29,559 bases of DNA, from positions 1-29,559 of the forward strand of contig JBFWQM010000031.1 of assembly GCA_050249455.1 (NCBI GenBank), in the 5' to 3' direction. The notes beneath the pieces are model-generated. The model saw nothing but the letters and a program-made list of their open reading frames with translations, was not told the origin of the DNA and ran no database searches. The position numbers and the translations under genes are program-made. Shown one piece after another: positions 16,209-24,537 of the stretch. Source of the stretch: JBFWQM01 sp050249455 (GTDB lineage Bacteria; Pseudomonadota; Alphaproteobacteria; MPNO01; VGEU01). Numbering within the stretch: position 1 is the first letter of the stretch; every line of letters begins with the position of its first letter.

Positions 16209-18652
16209 GCAACACCCGCATCCCCGCACCGCCCGAGACACCCGCGGCCATGCTCGCCCGCGCCGCCGACCTGCACGGCCGCGGACGGCTCGACGACGCG
16301 TCGGCCCTCTACCGCCGCGTCCTGCAGCGGGCGCCGCGCGACGCCAATGCGCTGAACCTGCTCGGCGTCGTGCACATCCAGCGCGGCGAGCACGACCGCG
16401 CGGTGCGGCTGATCGAGAAGGCGGTCGCGGCCGCGCCGGGCTTTGCGCAGGCGCTGCACAACCTCGGCTGGGCGCTGCAGGGGCTCGGCCGCCTCGACGC
16501 CGCGGCGGAGCAGTACCGGCGCGCGCTCGCGATCGACCCGGGCCTCGCCGAGAGCCACAACAACCTGGGCAACGTGCTGCTCGCCGCCGGCCGCCGCGTC
16601 GAAGCCGCCGAGTCGTTCCGCCGCGCCATTGCCGCGCGACCCGGCTATGCCGACGCGCACAACAACCTCGGCGACATCCTGCGCGTGGACGGCGATGCGG
16701 CCGCGGCGGTGGCCGCATGCGAACGGGCGCTGGCGGCGGACCCGCGTCACTTCGGCGCCGCCAACAACCTCGGCATCGCGCTGCTCGCGCTCGACCGCAT
16801 GGCGGAATCGGAGTCGGCCTTCCGCCGCGCCATCGACATCCGGCCGGCCAGCGCGGTGGCCTGGAACGGCCTCGGCACCATGCTCGACCACGCCAACCGC
16901 GCGGAGGAGGCGATCGAGGCCTACCGGCGCGCGATCGATCTCGATCCGGGCTACGCCACCGCGATCGGCAACCTCGGGCTGGCGTATGGCGGGCTCGGAC
17001 GCCTCGACGAGGCGGCGGAATGCCATCGCCGCGCCATGGCGATCGAGCCGCACAACGTCCAGTTCCGGCTGCATCTCGGCAGCCTGGCCACGGTGCGCAC
17101 CGACTGGCGCGCGGCGATCGCGATCTACGAGGAGGCGCTGGCGATCGAGCCCGACCATGAAGGCGCGCTCAGCCGGCTGACGGAATGCTTCGCGCAGGCG
17201 CGCCGATGGGACGAGGCGATCGCGACCGCGCGCCGCCTCCATGCCGTGCATCCCGGGTCCGAATACGGCCTCGGCGCGCTCGCCAATTCGTTGCAGGAGG
17301 TCTGCGACTGGACCGAGCCGGCGATTTCGACCGAATTGCGCCGGCGCATCGACGCGGCGCTTGCCGCCGGGCAGCCCGCGCCGGCATCGGCCTATCATCT
17401 GGTGCGGACCTATCCCGAGCCGGCGCTCGCGCTCGCCAACGGCGCCGCGGTGGCGCGCAATATCATCAAGCTGCTGCCGCCGAATCCCATCATCGCCAGA
17501 AGCGCGCCGCGCGCACCGGGGCGGTTGCGGCTCGGCTACGTCTCCGCCGACGTCCGCAACCACGCCGTCGCCCATCAGGCCTGCGGGCTCTTTGCGCTTC
17601 ACGATCGAAGCGGGTTCGAGGTCTTCGTCTACGCGACCATCCCGCCCGACGACAGCGTCTACCGGCGGCGCATGGAAGCGGGCGCCGACAGCTTCGCCGA
17701 TCTCTCATGGCTCGACGACGCGAAGATCGCCGAGCAGATCCACGCCGACGGCATCGACATCGCGATCGACATGACGGGCTACATGTTCGGCTCGCGGCCC
17801 AATGCGATGGCATTCCGGCCGGCACCGGTGCAGGTGCAGTTCCAGGGCTATCCGGCGACGCTCGGCGCGCCGTGGATCGACTACGCGATCGTCGATCGCG
17901 TCATCGTGCCGCCCGACGAGGAGCGCCACTGGTCGGAAGCGCCGCTGTGCCTGCCGCACAGCTATTTCCCGACCGACCACCTGCAGCCGATCGCCGCCGG
18001 CCCGGTCGATCGCGCCGGCGCCGGACTGCCGGCAGACGGCTTCGTCTTCGCTTCCTTCAACGGCTACTACAAGATCGACCCGCCGGTGTTCGACATCTGG
18101 ATGCGGCTCCTGGATGCCATTCCGGGCAGCGTGCTGTGGCTGGCCAGCCAGGCCGGGCAGGGTATCCACAATCTTCGCCGCGAGGCCGCCGCTCGCGGCA
18201 TCGACCCGGATCGCCTGTTCTTCGCGCCGCGGACGGCGGAGAAGGCCGACCACCTCGCCCGTCTGCGGCTCGCCGACCTCGCGCTCGACACCTTGCGCTT
18301 CAACGGCTTCGGCACGACCAGCGACGCACTGTGGGCGGGCGTGCCGGTGATCACCGTGCACGGCACGTCCATGGCGACGCGGGCAACGGCCAGCATGCTC
18401 GCCGCCGTTGGCCTGCAGGAGCTCGTGACCCCCTCGGCGGCGGCCTACGAAGGGCTGGCGCTGGCGCTGGCGCGCGATCCGGTCCGCCTCGCGGCGCTGC
18501 GCGCGCGGCTCGCCGATCGGGCGGCGTCGCCCTTGTTCGATTCGCCGCGCTGGGTTCGCAACCTGGAAAGGGGCTATCGCGTCATCTGGGAGCGCCATTG
18601 TGCCGGCCTGCCGCCGGCGGCGACCGAGGTGAGGGAGGATCCGCCGCCGTGA
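16205..18652 (+). CDS. Array gene 5: TPR + GT41 glycosyltransferase (classical subclass, diverged loops), 10 TPRs
   Basis: An 815-residue sister of gene 4 with the same length and TPR count; the ATG overlaps the preceding stop (ATGA). TPRs span residues ~14-350 (LLGVVHIQRGEHDRAVRLIE). The catalytic half has RLGYVSADVRNHAVAHQ, IDIAIDMTGYMFGSR, VQFQGYPATLGAPWIDY in place of GYPGTSGAxFIDY, FNGYYKIDP with Lys623, and FNGFGTTSDALWAGVPV in place of NGHTTxxDLLW. Two donor-site loops are therefore altered while the Lys is kept. It may use another nucleotide sugar or have weak activity. The gene ends in a GTGA overlap with gene 6. Confidence 0.88.
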   Translation: MSNTRIPAPPETPAAMLARAADLHGRGRLDDASALYRRVLQRAPRDANALNLLGVVHIQRGEHDRAVRLIEKAVAAAPGFAQALHNLGWALQGLGRLDAAAEQYRRALAIDPGLAESHNNLGNVLLAAGRRVEAAESFRRAIAARPGYADAHNNLGDILRVDGDAAAAVAACERALAADPRHFGAANNLGIALLALDRMAESESAFRRAIDIRPASAVAWNGLGTMLDHANRAEEAIEAYRRAIDLDPGYATAIGNLGLAYGGLGRLDEAAECHRRAMAIEPHNVQFRLHLGSLATVRTDWRAAIAIYEEALAIEPDHEGALSRLTECFAQARRWDEAIATARRLHAVHPGSEYGLGALANSLQEVCDWTEPAISTELRRRIDAALAAGQPAPASAYHLVRTYPEPALALANGAAVARNIIKLLPPNPIIARSAPRAPGRLRLGYVSADVRNHAVAHQACGLFALHDRSGFEVFVYATIPPDDSVYRRRMEAGADSFADLSWLDDAKIAEQIHADGIDIAIDMTGYMFGSRPNAMAFRPAPVQVQFQGYPATLGAPWIDYAIVDRVIVPPDEERHWSEAPLCLPHSYFPTDHLQPIAAGPVDRAGAGLPADGFVFASFNGYYKIDPPVFDIWMRLLDAIPGSVLWLASQAGQGIHNLRREAAARGIDPDRLFFAPRTAEKADHLARLRLADLALDTLRFNGFGTTSDALWAGVPVITVHGTSMATRATASMLAAVGLQELVTPSAAAYEGLALALARDPVRLAALRARLADRAASPLFDSPRWVRNLERGYRVIWERHCAGLPPAATEVREDPPP

Positions 18653-21066
18653 GCGGCGCCGCGCCGGATGCGCTGCTCGCCCGAGCGGCCGACCTGCACG
18701 GCAAAGGCCGCCTCGCCGCAGCGGAGACGCTCTATCGCCAGGTCCTTACAGCGGCGCCGGGTAATCCCAACGCCCTCAACCTGCTCGGAGTCCTCCATAT
18801 CCAGCGCGGCGACGCCGGCACGGCAGTCGGGCTGATCGAGAAGGCGCTGCGCCGGGCCCCGAAGTTCCCGCAGGCGCACCACAACCTGGGCTGGGCGCTG
18901 CAGCGCCTCGGCCGCCTGAAAGAGGCCGAGCGGCACTACCGCCGTGCGGTCGCGCTGGACCCGCGGCTGGCGGAGAGCCACAACAACCTGGGCAACGTCC
19001 TGCTGGCGCGGGGGCGGCACAAGGAGGCGCGATCCGCGTTCGAGCGCGCCGTGACCGTACGGCCCGGCTATGCCGAAGCCCTGAGCAACCTCGGCGATCT
19101 GCTGCGGTTGGACGGCGACTGCGCGGGCGCCCTGGCCGCGCTGGACCGCGCCGTCGCCGCCGATCCCGCGCACGCGGCCGCGGAGATCAACCGCGGCACG
19201 GTCCTGCTCGCGCTCGATCGGCCGGGGGAGGCCGAGGCGGCGTTCGTCCGTGCTACCGTCCTGGCTCCAGGTAGTGCCGCCGCCTGGAACGGGCTAGGCG
19301 CGGCCCTCGACCAGCTTGGTCGGACGGATGCGGCGATCGTGGCGTGCGAGAAGGCGCTGGCGATTGATCCCGACCATATCGCGGCGCACGTCAACTTGGG
19401 GGTCAGCCATCGCGCCCGCGGGGAGCGCCTCAAGGCGGCCGAGCACTACCGGCGCGCCTTGGCGCTCGAGCCCGACAACGCGGCAGGCCACGCCAACCTG
19501 GGCAATATCCTGGCCGACTGCGGCCTGTGGGAGGAGGCGGCCGACGCCTACGAGCGGTCGCTGGCGGTGGCGCCCGAAAACCTCGACGTGCTGCGCAACC
19601 TCGGCTTCGCGGCGCGGCGGGCACGCGACTGGGACCGCGGGCTGGCCGCCGCCCGGCGGCTGCTTGCGGCCGAACCGGACTCGGCGGCGGCGCAGGCGGC
19701 GCAGGCCGTCTGCCGCCTCAACCTCGCGGACTGGACCGATTCCGACGCGACGCGGCGTCTGCTCGCGTCGGTCGACGCGCAGCTCGACCGCGGCGAGGCG
19801 CCGGGGATCGATCCGTTCACCTGGTTTCACCTCGTCGACGATCCGGCGCGCAACCTGCGGCTCGCCGCCGGCACGGCCCGCCACATCGCGGGAGCGATCC
19901 CGGCCGGCCGCGCGCCGTTCGGGTTCGCCGGCCGCAGCGTCGCCGGCCGACGCCTGCGCGTCGGCTACGTGAGCGGCAATTATCGCAACCACGCCACCGC
20001 TCACCATCTCGGCGCGGCGCTGGCTCACCACGACCGGAACCGTTTCGAGGTGATCGCCTACAGCCATGGTCCCGACGACGGCAGCCTCTACCGGCGGCGC
20101 ATCGAGGAGACCGTCGACCGCTTTGTCGACATCGCCGCAGAAACCGAAGAAGCGTCCGCCGACCGGATACATGCCGACGCCGTCGACATCCTGGTCGACC
20201 TGATGGGCCACACCGCCGACAACCGCCTGCGCATCTTCGCGCTGCGCCCGGCGCCGATCAGCGTCGCCGCGATGGCCTTTCCCGGCAGCTCAGGCGCAAC
20301 GTTCATCGACTACATGATCGCGGACCGGGTGGTCGTGCCGACCGCAGACGAAGCGTCATACAGCGAGCGCGTCGTCCGCCTGCCCAACAACTACAACGTG
20401 AACGACCGCGCCGGCGAGCACGACGTCCCGTCGTCGTCGCGTGACGCGCACGGGTTGCCGCAAGATGCTGTGGTGCTGTGCTCGTTCAACCAGCCGCTCA
20501 AGGTCGAGCCGGTGATGTTCGACGCGTGGATGCGCATCCTGGCGCAGGCGCCGCAGGCCGTGCTGTGGCTGATGGGGCGCGACGGCGTCGCCCGCAACCT
20601 GCGCCGCGAAGCCGCCGCGCGCGCAATCGCGCCCGACCGCCTCATCGTCGCGCCGCCGATCGAGAAGGCGGCGCACCTGGCGCGGCTTGCGCTTGCCGAC
20701 CTGATGCTCGACACCCGCATCGTCAACGGTCACGTCACCACCTACGACGCGCTGTGGATGGGCGTGCCGGTGGTGACGCTCGCCGGCCGCCACCTGCCGG
20801 GCCGCGTGTCCGCCAGCGCGCTCAATCTGGTGGGGCTGCCCGAACTCGTCACGCATTCGCTCGACGAGTACGAGGCGCTCGCGCTGCGGCTGATCGGCGA
20901 TGCGGCGGCGCGCGCGGCGCTGCGCGACCGGCTGGCGCACGCGCGCGCATCCTCGCCGCTGTTCGACAGCGCGCGCTGGATCGCCGGCCTGGAGCGCGCC
21001 TATGTGGCCATGTGGAATCGCTACTGCGCCGGCCTGCCGCCGGCCTCGCTCGACGTCTCCCCATGA
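18649..21066 (+). CDS. Array gene 6: TPR + GT41 glycosyltransferase (classical subclass), 10 TPRs
   Basis: An 805-residue sister of genes 4 and 5. The GTG start overlaps the previous stop (GTGA) and has GGGAGGAT about nine bases upstream. About ten TPRs fill residues ~8-350 (LLGVLHIQRGDAGTAVGLIE). The GT41 core starts near residue 438 with RVGYVSGNYRNHATAHHLG, then IDY-containing ISVAAMAFPGSSGATFIDY, where the usual aromatic/Gly-Tyr-Pro is Ala-Phe-Pro, FNQPLKVEP with Lys618, and VNGHVTTYDALWMGVPV. The His of the NGH motif is kept. Expected role: O-glycosylation of cytoplasmic proteins; the acceptor is unknown. Confidence 0.88.
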   Translation: MSGAAPDALLARAADLHGKGRLAAAETLYRQVLTAAPGNPNALNLLGVLHIQRGDAGTAVGLIEKALRRAPKFPQAHHNLGWALQRLGRLKEAERHYRRAVALDPRLAESHNNLGNVLLARGRHKEARSAFERAVTVRPGYAEALSNLGDLLRLDGDCAGALAALDRAVAADPAHAAAEINRGTVLLALDRPGEAEAAFVRATVLAPGSAAAWNGLGAALDQLGRTDAAIVACEKALAIDPDHIAAHVNLGVSHRARGERLKAAEHYRRALALEPDNAAGHANLGNILADCGLWEEAADAYERSLAVAPENLDVLRNLGFAARRARDWDRGLAAARRLLAAEPDSAAAQAAQAVCRLNLADWTDSDATRRLLASVDAQLDRGEAPGIDPFTWFHLVDDPARNLRLAAGTARHIAGAIPAGRAPFGFAGRSVAGRRLRVGYVSGNYRNHATAHHLGAALAHHDRNRFEVIAYSHGPDDGSLYRRRIEETVDRFVDIAAETEEASADRIHADAVDILVDLMGHTADNRLRIFALRPAPISVAAMAFPGSSGATFIDYMIADRVVVPTADEASYSERVVRLPNNYNVNDRAGEHDVPSSSRDAHGLPQDAVVLCSFNQPLKVEPVMFDAWMRILAQAPQAVLWLMGRDGVARNLRREAAARAIAPDRLIVAPPIEKAAHLARLALADLMLDTRIVNGHVTTYDALWMGVPVVTLAGRHLPGRVSASALNLVGLPELVTHSLDEYEALALRLIGDAAARAALRDRLAHARASSPLFDSARWIAGLERAYVAMWNRYCAGLPPASLDVSP

Positions 21067-23396
21067 CGGAACTCGCGACGACTGCCCTAGTGCAGGCCGG
21101 GCTCGCCCACCACCAGGCGGGCCGGTTGGACGAGGCGGAGGCCGCCTACCGGCGGGCGCTGGCGCTGGCGCCGGGCCATCCCGACGCGCTGCACCTGAGC
21201 GGGGTTATCGCCTACCAGCGCGGCCGCCTGGGCGAGGCGATCGAACTCTACCGCCGCGCGGTCGCCGCCAACCCGGCCTACCCGGCGGCGCTCAACAACC
21301 TCGCCACCGCGCTGAAGGACGCCGGCGAGCTGGCGCCCGCGCGCGAAGCGGCGGAGCGTGCGCTGGCGCTCGCGCCGTCGTTCGCCGAAGGCCATAACAC
21401 GCTCGGCAACGTCCTGCTGATCGCCGGCGATGCGGCCGGCGCGGCCGCGGCGTTCCGGCGGGCGGCGACGGCGAACCCGCGCCTGGCCGCGGCGCACGGC
21501 AACCTCGGCAACGCGCTGGCGGCGCTGGGCGACCGCGACGGCGCCGTCGCCGCCTATCGCGCCGCGCTCGCCATCGACCCCGCCCATGCGGATGCGCACT
21601 TCAATCTCGGCAACGCCGCGCGCGCCGCCGGCCGGGCGGACGAGGCGGCGGCCGCCTATCGCGCCGCCGTGCGGTCGCGGCCGGACTATGCGGACGCCTG
21701 GAACAACCTCGGTCTCGTGCTGCTGGCGGCAGGCGACGCCGCCGGAGCGCTGGCGGCGTTCGATGCGGCGCTCGCGGCGCGGCCCGGCTTCGCGGCCGCG
21801 CACAACAACCGCGGCACGGCGTTGCGCGAGGCGCACCGCTCCGACGCGGCGATCGCCGCCTTCAACCGCGCCCTGGAGTTCGCGCCCGGCGACGCGGCGG
21901 CACGCTACAACCTGGGCAACACGCTGCGCGACCGCGGCGACGTCGCTGGCGCAATCGAAGCCCTGCGCCGCGTGGTTGACGCCGACCCCGGCCACGACGA
22001 CGCGCTGGCGCTGCTGGTGGAGACGCTTCAGGGCGTCTGCGACTGGCCGGCGCTCGCCGTCCTGGAGCCGCGCCTGCGCGCGGCGACCCATGCGGCGCTG
22101 GCGGCCGGCAGGCGGCCGGCGGAGATGGCGCTGACCAGCCTGCGCCTCGACGACGACCCGGCGCGCCACCGCGCGGTGGCGGCGGCGTGGGCGCGCGCGG
22201 TGGCGGCGGAAGTGGCGACTTGCCGGATGGCCGCCGCGCCGCGTCCGGCGCCGCGCGACCGCTTGCGGGTCGGCTACCTGGCGCACGACTTCCGCGACCA
22301 CCCGATCACCCACCTCGTGCTCGGCGTTCTTGCCGGTCACGACCGCGCCAGGGTGGAGGTGTCCGCCTATGCCTACGGCCCTCCTGACGACGGGCCGCAC
22401 CGCCGCGCGGTGGCCGCGGCCGTGGACCGCTTCGCCGACGTCGCCGCGCTGACCCACGCGCAGGCGGCACGGCGCATCCGCGACGACGGCATCGACATCC
22501 TGGTCGACCTGACCGGCCCGACCCTGGGCGGCCGGCTGCAGATCGCGGCGCTGCGCCCGGCGCCGGTGCAGGCGTGGTGGCTGGGCTATCCCGGCACCAC
22601 CGGGGCGGACTTCATCGACTACGTGATCGGCGACCCCGTCGCGACGCCGCCGGGCACCGAGGCCGACTTCGCGGAGGCGCTGGTCCTGCTGCCCGACACC
22701 TTCCAGCCGACGCAGCGCCCGCCGCCGGCCGCGCCGCCGCCGCGCGCCGCGCTCGGCCTGCCGGACGCCGCCGTCGTGCTCGCCTCGTTCAACCAGGCGG
22801 CCAAGATCGAGCCCGCCGTGTTCGACGCGTGGCTCGACGTCCTGGCCGCCGTGCCGGACGCGGTGCTGTGGCTCTACGCGGGCCACCCGCTGGCCGAAGC
22901 CAGCCTGCGCCGCGCCGCCGCCACGCGCGGGCTCGACGGGCGCCTCGTGTTCGCGCCGCGCACGCCGCTGGCGGCGCACCTCGCCCGCCTCGCCGCCGCC
23001 GACCTCGTGCTCGACACCCGCCGCTACAACGGCGGCACCACCACCAGCCAGGCGCTCGGCGCGGGCGTGCCGGTCGTCGCCGTCGCCGGCCGCGGCTTCG
23101 CGGCGCGGATGTCGGCGAGCCTCCTCGCCGCGGCCGGCCTGCCCGACCTCGCCGTGCCCGACCTCGACGCCTACCGCGCGTTGGCGGCGGCGCTGGCGTC
23201 CGACCGGCCGCGGCTGGCGGCGCTGCGGGCGCGGCTCGCCGCGAACCTCGGCACCGCGCCGCTGTTCGACACGCCGCGCCTGGTCGCCGGCCTGGAGGCG
23301 GCCTACCGCGCGATGTGGGCGCGGGCGGCGGCCGGGCTGCCGCCGGCGACGATCGCGGTTGGCAACGGCCTTCCGGGCGGCGCGTCGGCGACGTAG
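21063..23396 (+). CDS. Array gene 7: mosaic TPR + GT41 glycosyltransferase, 9 TPRs
   Basis: A 777-residue protein; the ATG overlaps the upstream stop (ATGA). TPRs 1-5 (AGLAHHQAGRLDEAEAAYRR, ALNNLATALKDAGELA, GHNTLGNVLLIAGDAAGAA) read like those of array gene 3, not its direct neighbours. The catalytic half instead resembles the stand-alone gene at 2303: RVGYLAHDFRDHPITHL, RPAPVQAWWLGYPGTTG, FNQAAKIEP with Lys581, and YNGGTTTSQALGAGVPV followed by FAARMSASLLAAAGLPDL. His of NGH is replaced by Gly, as at 2303. The gene therefore looks like a recombinant of two paralogue classes. It closes the array; a GC-rich hairpin follows. Confidence 0.89.
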   Translation: MTELATTALVQAGLAHHQAGRLDEAEAAYRRALALAPGHPDALHLSGVIAYQRGRLGEAIELYRRAVAANPAYPAALNNLATALKDAGELAPAREAAERALALAPSFAEGHNTLGNVLLIAGDAAGAAAAFRRAATANPRLAAAHGNLGNALAALGDRDGAVAAYRAALAIDPAHADAHFNLGNAARAAGRADEAAAAYRAAVRSRPDYADAWNNLGLVLLAAGDAAGALAAFDAALAARPGFAAAHNNRGTALREAHRSDAAIAAFNRALEFAPGDAAARYNLGNTLRDRGDVAGAIEALRRVVDADPGHDDALALLVETLQGVCDWPALAVLEPRLRAATHAALAAGRRPAEMALTSLRLDDDPARHRAVAAAWARAVAAEVATCRMAAAPRPAPRDRLRVGYLAHDFRDHPITHLVLGVLAGHDRARVEVSAYAYGPPDDGPHRRAVAAAVDRFADVAALTHAQAARRIRDDGIDILVDLTGPTLGGRLQIAALRPAPVQAWWLGYPGTTGADFIDYVIGDPVATPPGTEADFAEALVLLPDTFQPTQRPPPAAPPPRAALGLPDAAVVLASFNQAAKIEPAVFDAWLDVLAAVPDAVLWLYAGHPLAEASLRRAAATRGLDGRLVFAPRTPLAAHLARLAAADLVLDTRRYNGGTTTSQALGAGVPVVAVAGRGFAARMSASLLAAAGLPDLAVPDLDAYRALAAALASDRPRLAALRARLAANLGTAPLFDTPRLVAGLEAAYRAMWARAAAGLPPATIAVGNGLPGGASAT

Positions 23397-23435
23397 TCTG
23401 CGGTCACAGTTCTGAGCGGCGGCGACGCCCCCTCC

Positions 23436-23467
23436 CCCAACCCCTCCCGCGAGGGGAGGGGGTTGGG
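23436..23467. repeat. C-rich/G-rich intergenic hairpin
   Basis: CCCAACCCCTCCC pairs with GGGAGGGG(G)TTGGG around the loop GCGAG, giving about thirteen pairs with one bulged G. It lies between the end of the glycosyltransferase array and the next gene. There is no T-tract. Similar CCCTCCCC/GGGGAGGG hairpins are common intergenic repeats in GC-rich proteobacteria, so it could be a repeat, a weak terminator or an mRNA 3'-end stabiliser. Confidence 0.55.
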
Positions 23468-23505
23468 TGGGGGTGACGCCGCGGCGCGATGCAGGAGGGA
23501 CCGAC

Positions 23506-24378
23506 ATGACGGCAAAAGGCGGCGCGGCGGCGCTGGCGAAGCGGATCCGGGCGGGGGAGTTCATCACCGCGCCGGGCGTCTACGACCTGATCTCGGCGCG
23601 CGTCGCCGACGGCATGGGCTTTCCGGCCCTCTACATGACGGGCTACGGCGTGGTGGCGTCCAGCCTCGGGCTGCCGGATGCCGGGATCGCGACCTATTCC
23701 GACATGGTCGGCCGGGCGGAGCAGATCGTCTCGCGCACCGAGACGCCACTGATCGCCGATGCCGACACCGGCTACGGCGGCCTCCTCAACGTGCAGTACA
23801 CGGTGCGCGGCTACGAGGCCGCCGGCGTGGCGGCGATCCAGATCGAGGACCAGGAATTCCCCAAAAAGTGCGGCCACACGCCGGGCCGCAAGGTCATTCC
23901 GCTCGACGACATGGTCGACAAGATCCGCGTCGCGCGCGACAGCCGCGACTCCTCGGACTTCCTGATCATCGCGCGCACCGACGCGCGCGGCTCCTACGGC
24001 CTCGATGAGGCGCTGAGGCGCGGCGAGGCGTTCGTGAAGGCCGGCGCCGACATCCTGTTCATCGAGGCGCCAGAGAACGACGAGGAGCTCGCCAAGGTCG
24101 GCCGCAGCTTCGATGTGCCGCTGATGGCCAATATGGTCGAGGGCGGCAAGACGCCGGTGAAGACGCCGGCCGAGCTCAAGGCGCTCGGCTTCCAGGTCGC
24201 CATCTTCCCCGCCGCGGCGTTCCTCGCCGCCGGCGCGGTGGTGCAGAAGGTCTACCAGGCGCTGAAGGACTCTGGATCGGCCAAGGCGGCCGGCGTGCCG
24301 CTCTACGACTTCAAGGATTTCAGCGTCCTGATGGGCTTCCAGGAGGTGTGGGACTTCGAGAAGCGCTGGGCCAAGTAG
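23506..24378 (+). CDS. Isocitrate lyase/PEP mutase superfamily C-C lyase
   Basis: A 290-residue PrpB-like beta-barrel enzyme. Signature residues are visible: the metal-binding Asp85/Asp87 in ADADTGYGG, Glu114-Asp115 in IQIEDQ, the lyase loop motif KKCGH (residues 120-124) with its catalytic Cys122, and ARTDAR (Arg157). KKCGH points to a lyase of the methylisocitrate / 2,3-dimethylmalate lyase type rather than a phosphoenolpyruvate mutase. Members cleave 2-hydroxy-di- or tricarboxylates to pyruvate, glyoxylate or similar products. The ATG was chosen over an upstream start at 23467 because AGGAGGGA (23493-23500) sits five bases before it. No prpC or prpD is adjacent, so assignment to the methylcitrate cycle is not supported. 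It appears monocistronic. Confidence 0.88.
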   Translation: MTAKGGAAALAKRIRAGEFITAPGVYDLISARVADGMGFPALYMTGYGVVASSLGLPDAGIATYSDMVGRAEQIVSRTETPLIADADTGYGGLLNVQYTVRGYEAAGVAAIQIEDQEFPKKCGHTPGRKVIPLDDMVDKIRVARDSRDSSDFLIIARTDARGSYGLDEALRRGEAFVKAGADILFIEAPENDEELAKVGRSFDVPLMANMVEGGKTPVKTPAELKALGFQVAIFPAAAFLAAGAVVQKVYQALKDSGSAKAAGVPLYDFKDFSVLMGFQEVWDFEKRWAK

Positions 24379-24422
24379 GGGTGCGTCGACCCGTCCGCTG
24401 CATTTTTCCCGAGGCCATGCGG

Positions 24423-24444
24423 GGGCGAATCACCTGATTCGCCC
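24423..24444. repeat. Palindromic repeat (GGGCGAATCA/TGATTCGCCC)
   Basis: Perfect ten-base arms around CC, 45 bases after the lyase gene stop. Its left side reads GGGGGCG, like the GTAGGGGCG ends at 68 and 28157, but its core is AATCA/TGATT. It may serve as a transcription boundary before the nrdA regulatory region. A smaller TTGT-GTG-ACAA palindrome follows at 24453-24463, and TGGACA/TGTCCA arms lie at 24469-24474 and 24490-24495. Confidence 0.65.
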
Positions 24445-24500
24445 TCGAATCGTTGTGTGACAAGCGGTTGGACACCGTCATTCACACGCTGTCCACAGAC

Positions 24501-24533
24501 TTTTCCCGCGGAAATCCCGCAGCAATCCCGCAA
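24501..24533. repeat. Three 11-bp direct repeats (TCCCGC iterons) upstream of nrdA
   Basis: Three consecutive 11-base units, 24501-24511, 24512-24522 and 24523-24533, share the core TCCCGC at the same offset; the last two share AATCCCGCA. The 11-bp period is about one helical turn, so a protein could bind all copies on one DNA face. They end four bases before the first NrdR-like box. I know of no named factor for this core here; an nrd activator site is a guess. Confidence 0.5.
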
Positions 24534-24537
24534 CAGT

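Noticed and set aside
6756..23396. Flagellin- or surface-polysaccharide-glycosylation island
   Set aside because: No flagellin, motility, polysaccharide export or nucleotide-sugar synthesis gene is present in the window, so the target cannot be named.
6756..23396. CRISPR-like or minisatellite repeats from recurring AACAACCTCGGCAAC-type DNA
   Set aside because: The recurrence is at about 102-base spacing in frame and encodes the TPR consensus; it is protein-level repetition.
23506..24378. Methylcitrate-cycle prpB
   Set aside because: Superfamily motifs fit, but prpC and prpD are not adjacent, so a specific gene symbol is not justified.
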